Source of the DNA: Flavobacteriaceae bacterium
Lineage (GTDB): Bacteria > Bacteroidota > Bacteroidia > Flavobacteriales > Flavobacteriaceae
DNA length: 9,126 nucleotides
Direction: 5' to 3'
Assembly: GCA_002401385.1 (NCBI GenBank)
Contig: NVSY01000011.1
Span: 55,186 to 64,311 of the forward strand
In this document: piece after piece, positions 5,890 to 9,126 of the stretch
Layout: every line of letters begins with the position of its first letter
Numbering within the stretch: the stretch's first letter is position 1
Translations under genes and position numbers: made by a program
Notes under the pieces: model-generated
What the model was told of the DNA's origin: nothing
Databases searched by the model: none
What the model saw: only the letters and a program-made list of their open reading frames with translations

Positions 5890-6930
5890 ATGATACAACA
5901 TACAATTAACCCCGTGGATACGGAAATTCAACAGGCATTACAACATAAAATAGATTTTAAAACAAAACCACAAGGCTCACTCGGAACATTGGAAGGAATT
6001 GCAGCACAAATTGGGTGCATTCAACAATCCTTAAGCCCGAGCATTAACAAGCCTACTATGTGCGTATTTGCAGGAGATCATGGTATTGCAACCACCGGTT
6101 TGGTGAGTCAGTATCCCCAAGAAGTTACTGCACAAATGGTACTTAACTTTTTACAAGGTGGTGCAGCTATCAACGCTTTTTGTGCTCAAAGCAATATGGA
6201 TTTAAAAGTTGTTGATGCTGGAGTAAATTTTGAATTCCCTGAGAGTGACCAACTCATTGACGCAAAAATTGCCAGAGGAACACAGAATTATTACGAGGTT
6301 CCTGCCATGAGTAGTGAACAATTAAAAGTAGCTTTTTTAAAAGGAAGTGACATTGTTGCTACTATTCAAGAAAACGGTAGTAATTTTATTTGTTTTGGAG
6401 AAATGGGGATTAGTAATACCTCTTCGGCTGCTTTAATTATGAGTAGTATTCTGAACATCCCAGTTGCAGATTGTGCAGGTAAAGGTACTGGACAAAACGA
6501 CGCAGGCATGTTAAAAAAGATTACTGCTTTGGAAAATGTTCAAAAAACACATGGCACATTGAACAGTCCAGAGGCTATACTCGCAACATACGGAGGCTTT
6601 GAAATTGCCATGATTAGTGCTGCCATGCTTGAAGCTGCCTCCAGAAAAATGGTGATTTTAGTAGATGGCTTTATTGTTACCAGCGCCTTGCTAGTAGCTC
6701 AAGCCATGAACAAAAACGTATTGGATTATTGTTTGTTTGCTCATTCCTCTAATGAGCAAGGACATCAGAGAATGTTAGAATTCCTAAATGCGAAACCAAT
6801 TCTGAACTTAGGTCTTCGTTTAGGTGAAGGTACTGGCGCAGCATTGGCACTTCCAATTATTCAAGCATCCGTAAATTTCTTAAATCAAATGGCAAGTTTC
6901 GAAGAAGCTGGCGTAAGTAATAAAGAATAA
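5890..6930 (+). CDS. cobT: CobT: nicotinate-nucleotide--dimethylbenzimidazole phosphoribosyltransferase
   Basis: This enzyme activates the lower-ligand base, transferring ribose phosphate from nicotinate mononucleotide to dimethylbenzimidazole (or another base) to give alpha-ribazole phosphate. The 346-aa length is normal. Motifs in order: KTKPQGSLGTLE (24-35), VFAGDHGI (59-66), the stretch YPQEVTAQMV (75-84) with GGAAIN, FGEMGISNTSSAAL (169-182), GKGTG (197-201), YGGFEIA (234-240), VDGFIV, AHSSNEQGHQRML (284-296) and LRLGEGTGAAL (309-319). Glu313 in the last motif matches the catalytic Glu of enteric CobT. The ATG follows the cobU stop after one base, which suggests translational coupling. 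Which base is used cannot be read from the sequence, and no dimethylbenzimidazole synthesis gene is present. Confidence 0.96.
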   Translation: MIQHTINPVDTEIQQALQHKIDFKTKPQGSLGTLEGIAAQIGCIQQSLSPSINKPTMCVFAGDHGIATTGLVSQYPQEVTAQMVLNFLQGGAAINAFCAQSNMDLKVVDAGVNFEFPESDQLIDAKIARGTQNYYEVPAMSSEQLKVAFLKGSDIVATIQENGSNFICFGEMGISNTSSAALIMSSILNIPVADCAGKGTGQNDAGMLKKITALENVQKTHGTLNSPEAILATYGGFEIAMISAAMLEAASRKMVILVDGFIVTSALLVAQAMNKNVLDYCLFAHSSNEQGHQRMLEFLNAKPILNLGLRLGEGTGAALALPIIQASVNFLNQMASFEEAGVSNKE

Positions 6931-6931
6931 A

Positions 6932-7708
6932 GTGAAAAAAGAATTCGACATATTTTTAACGGCAATCATGTTCTTTACCAGAATTCCCTGTCCAAAATGG
7001 GTAGATCATTCCAAAGAATTATTAAACAAAAGCACCCGTTATTTTGCCCTGGTAGGGATTATAATAGGTGCCATCGGTGGTCTTGTATATTATGGTACTA
7101 GCCATTTGTTTGATCAAAATTTAGCTATTTTATTGAGTATGATGGCTACTATTTGGATTACAGGCGCCTTTCATGAAGATGGTTTTGCAGACATGTTAGA
7201 TGGTTTTGGTGGCGGCTGGACCAAAGAGCGGATTCTCATTATTATGAAGGATTCTCGATTGGGAACTTATGGTACTATAGGATTGATTTTTTTACTCGCA
7301 ACAAAATTTTTTAGTCTTGAAAAAGCAACAGGAATAGATTTCATCTTTTTGATGATAGCAGGGCATTCAATCAGTCGATTTTTTGCGACTATTTTAATAT
7401 ATAAACTACCTTATGTTAGAGATGATGGTACTGGAAAAGAAAAGCCCTCTGCAGATAATATGCAATTAAAATCGTTGTTATTAAATGCCCTTTTTGGGCT
7501 CAGTCCTCTCTTTTTATTTCAAGAAATATCAGTTTTTATAGTACTCGTTCCCTGTGCAATAGCAACCTATTTAATGGGACGCTTTTTTAACAAATGGATT
7601 GGAGGACACACCGGAGATTGTGCAGGTGCTACTCAGCAAATTGTAGAAATTATTTTCTATTTAAGTATGCTCGTTTTTTGGAAAACCTTTAGTATGAATA
7701 TATTTTAA
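6932..7708 (+). CDS. cobS: CobS: adenosylcobinamide-GDP ribazoletransferase (cobalamin synthase)
   Basis: An integral inner-membrane enzyme that joins AdoCbi-GDP to alpha-ribazole (or its phosphate), completing the nucleotide loop. It has 258 aa, close to the usual length, and starts with GTG one base after the cobT stop. Seen: the N-terminal FLTAIMFFTRIP (8-19), the metal-binding motif GAFHEDGFADMLDGFGGG (78-95), then KDSRLGTYG (106-114), and GGHTGDCAGATQQ (224-236) near the C-terminus. Several hydrophobic helices lie between these (about 37-57, 62-80, 114-126, 134-156, 181-213 and 236-252). All conserved acidic residues are present. CobU, CobT and CobS form the minimal set for turning salvaged cobinamide into cobalamin. 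The next enzyme often seen in such operons, CobC phosphatase, does not follow. Confidence 0.95.
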   Translation: MKKEFDIFLTAIMFFTRIPCPKWVDHSKELLNKSTRYFALVGIIIGAIGGLVYYGTSHLFDQNLAILLSMMATIWITGAFHEDGFADMLDGFGGGWTKERILIIMKDSRLGTYGTIGLIFLLATKFFSLEKATGIDFIFLMIAGHSISRFFATILIYKLPYVRDDGTGKEKPSADNMQLKSLLLNALFGLSPLFLFQEISVFIVLVPCAIATYLMGRFFNKWIGGHTGDCAGATQQIVEIIFYLSMLVFWKTFSMNIF

Positions 7709-7774
7709 TTTTTGAGTGTTTTATAAGAATTAATCCAAAATCAAGTACAATATTATTTTATTAACAAGTGACTT

Positions 7775-8911
7775 ATGAGAAAATTTAAAAAACTGTGTTG
7801 TTTATTGTTTGTAATTACCACGCTCATCTCCTGTACCACAAACAAAGAAAAAATTAAGGTAAAACATATTGAAAAGTACATTAAATACGCAAAAGGGTTT
7901 GAAATATCCACTGTTGATAATTACACAAAACTCCGTGTTTTGTCACCTTTTCAAGGAGCATCCGCTCCTATAGATTTTTACATTGTAAAAGAAGGAGAAC
8001 CAATACCTTCTCATTTAGAAAAAACAAATTATATACAACTTCCTTTAAAGAGAATGGTTCCTACCAGCACCACGCATATCCCCATGATTGAATTGCTAAA
8101 TGGTGCCGAAAATATTGTTGGATTCCCAAGTACAAAATATGTTTCCTCTCCCAAAACAAGACAACTTATAGACGATAAGAAGATTTTGGATTTAGGGAAC
8201 GAACAGCAATTAAATACAGAAGTTCTTTTGGACTTAAATCCACAATTGGTAATTGCGTTTTCAGTGAATGGAAATCATAAAAATTACAATACCATTCGCC
8301 AAATGAATATTCCTATTATATACAATGGAGATTGGTTAGAACCTAGTCCTCTTGGAAGAGCGGAATGGATCAAATTTTTTGGTGTTTTACTAAATAAAGA
8401 AAAAGAAGCAGATAGTATTTTTAGCAGCATTGAACAGAATTATTTGGCAGCTAAAAAATTGGCCCAACATCAAACTAGTCAAAAAATAGTGTTTTCTGGA
8501 GGTCCTTATAAAGACGTATGGAACATACCTGCTGGTAATAGCTACGAAGCTCAGTATTATAAAGACGCCAATTTAAATTACATTTTTAAAGAGACCAAAG
8601 GGCAAGGAAGTTTGTCAATGAATGTAGAACAAGTTTTTGACCAAGCCCAACATACAGATATTTGGCTTTCTCCAAGTTTTTATAGCAGCATGGAATTACT
8701 AGGTGAAGCCAATGCTATTTTTAAAGAATTTGACGCCTATAAAAAACAAGAAGTATATACCACTACAAATACAAGAGGAAGCACAGGAGGACTCATCTAT
8801 TTTGAATTGGCTACCACACGCCCAGATTTTGTTTTAAAAGATTTAATAAAAATTGGGCATCCCGATTTGTTACCTAATTACGAGATGCAGTTTTATAAGA
8901 AATTGGAGTAA
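7775..8911 (+). CDS. btuF: BtuF-like ABC transporter substrate-binding lipoprotein (cobalamin)
   Basis: A 378-aa lipoprotein with a signal peptide ending in the lipobox LISC (Cys20). The residues after the Cys, TTNKEK, are not acidic, so a periplasmic, membrane-bound location is likely. The body is a two-lobed helical-backbone binding protein of the BtuF/FhuD/TroA class: lobe one with STTHIPMIELLNGAENIVGF (98-117) and a DLNPQLVIAF strand (153-162), the family signature EPSPLGRAEWIKFFGVLL (189-206), and lobe two with VFSGGPYKDVWNIPAGNSY (239-257) and WLSPSFY (297-303). The PLGRAEW signature is seen in Bacteroidota binding proteins for B12 or siderophores; B12 is inferred from the neighbours. 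It starts 66 bp after cobS on the same strand and may be the last gene of that operon. btuC and btuD are not adjacent: the next frame to the right is on the opposite strand. Confidence 0.82.
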   Translation: MRKFKKLCCLLFVITTLISCTTNKEKIKVKHIEKYIKYAKGFEISTVDNYTKLRVLSPFQGASAPIDFYIVKEGEPIPSHLEKTNYIQLPLKRMVPTSTTHIPMIELLNGAENIVGFPSTKYVSSPKTRQLIDDKKILDLGNEQQLNTEVLLDLNPQLVIAFSVNGNHKNYNTIRQMNIPIIYNGDWLEPSPLGRAEWIKFFGVLLNKEKEADSIFSSIEQNYLAAKKLAQHQTSQKIVFSGGPYKDVWNIPAGNSYEAQYYKDANLNYIFKETKGQGSLSMNVEQVFDQAQHTDIWLSPSFYSSMELLGEANAIFKEFDAYKKQEVYTTTNTRGSTGGLIYFELATTRPDFVLKDLIKIGHPDLLPNYEMQFYKKLE

Positions 8912-8921
8912 AAGAGTTAAT

Positions 8922-8967
8922 GGTTGTTGGTTGCTGGTTGTTGGTTGTTGGTTGTTGGTTGTTGGTT
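8922..8967 (+). repeat. Heptanucleotide tandem repeat, GGTTGTT x 6.6
   Basis: Six full 7-bp units and a partial GGTT, starting 10 bp after the btuF stop. The second unit reads GGTTGCT; all others are identical. The evenly spaced GG pairs could form two-layer G-quadruplexes on the plus strand (in the btuF 3' UTR). Units of 7 bp would shift frame if they were in a gene, but no gene uses this stretch. The copy number is likely to vary between strains. Confidence 0.95.
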
Positions 8968-8979
8968 CAACTCCATAAA

Positions 8980-9000
8980 GTAGTTACAATTGTTAACTAC
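8980..9000. repeat. Inverted repeat GTAGTTA-N7-TAACTAC between converging genes
   Basis: A perfect 7-bp stem with a CAATTGT loop. It sits between the btuF stop (8911) and the stop of the minus-strand gene at the right edge (9011), so it could be a weak bidirectional terminator. The stem has only two G-C pairs and no clean U-run follows on either strand. Confidence 0.4.
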
Positions 9001-9010
9001 TATCTAATTA

Positions 9011-9126
9011 TTAAGAACTAAATAACTTATGAGTATCATAAACATTTGCTAATATCACATAAAGAAAGAGGATTACAAAAATCAATATTAATCCACATCC
9101 AATAATTCCGTAATTGAATCCTTTAT
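9011..9126 (-). CDS. C-terminal end of a small membrane protein, unknown function (truncated)
   Basis: The minus-strand frame is open from the window edge to a TAA at 9013-9011, giving 37 residues. They start KGFNYGIIGCGLILIF, continue as one hydrophobic helix (about residues 5-26) and end in a short polar tail, NVYDTHKLFSS. The composition is that of a terminal membrane helix with a short tail, not random sequence. The start lies outside the window, so total length and family are unknown. It converges on btuF. Confidence 0.5.
   Translation of the reverse strand, partial: KGFNYGIIGCGLILIFVILFLYVILANVYDTHKLFSS

Noticed and set aside
8922..8967. Heptamer array as a CRISPR or phage attachment site
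   Set aside because: There are no spacers, the unit is 7 bp, and there is no tRNA or integrase nearby.

Overview
The window looks like chromosomal DNA of a marine-type Flavobacteriaceae member (Bacteroidota). The evidence is AT-rich composition, lack of Shine-Dalgarno leaders, TAnnTTTG-type -7 promoter elements, a conserved Bacteroidota-only hypothetical protein, and above all a TonB-dependent receptor paired with a BtuG-like surface lipoprotein. No mobile element, CRISPR array, tRNA or rRNA was seen.

Left part (1-2100): a truncated OMPP1/FadL-type outer-membrane protein gene (minus strand, cut by the window edge) is divergent from a small membrane-anchored DUF7935-type protein. An SDR-family protein with a non-canonical active site follows. 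The 282-bp divergent spacer holds two different inverted repeats that look like operators. A strong 13-bp hairpin at 2071-2100 is a probable bidirectional terminator that closes this block and the converging B12 operon.

Centre and right (2124-8911): a vitamin B12 uptake and salvage locus. Reading left, btuB (outer-membrane cobalamin TonB receptor) and btuG (surface beta-propeller lipoprotein) form a two-gene operon behind a well-conserved cobalamin riboswitch. Reading right from the same short spacer, cobU-cobT-cobS (nucleotide loop assembly, 1-nt gaps) are followed by a BtuF-like periplasmic binding lipoprotein. Together they describe capture of B12 or incomplete corrinoids at the surface, transport across the outer membrane, delivery to an inner-membrane ABC transporter, and rebuilding of the lower ligand on cobinamide. 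The ABC transporter genes btuC/btuD, the adenosyltransferase and the alpha-ribazole phosphatase cobC are not in the window. The riboswitch points only at btuB-btuG; no second riboswitch faces cobU.

Right edge (8912-9126): a 6.6-copy GGTTGTT heptamer repeat, a 7-bp inverted repeat, and the C-terminal end of a small membrane protein on the minus strand.

No entirely new system is evident. The points most worth a second look are the one-sided riboswitch of the divergent B12 locus, its unusual leader pairings, the SDR lacking YxxxK, the two palindromes in the left spacer, and the heptamer repeat.
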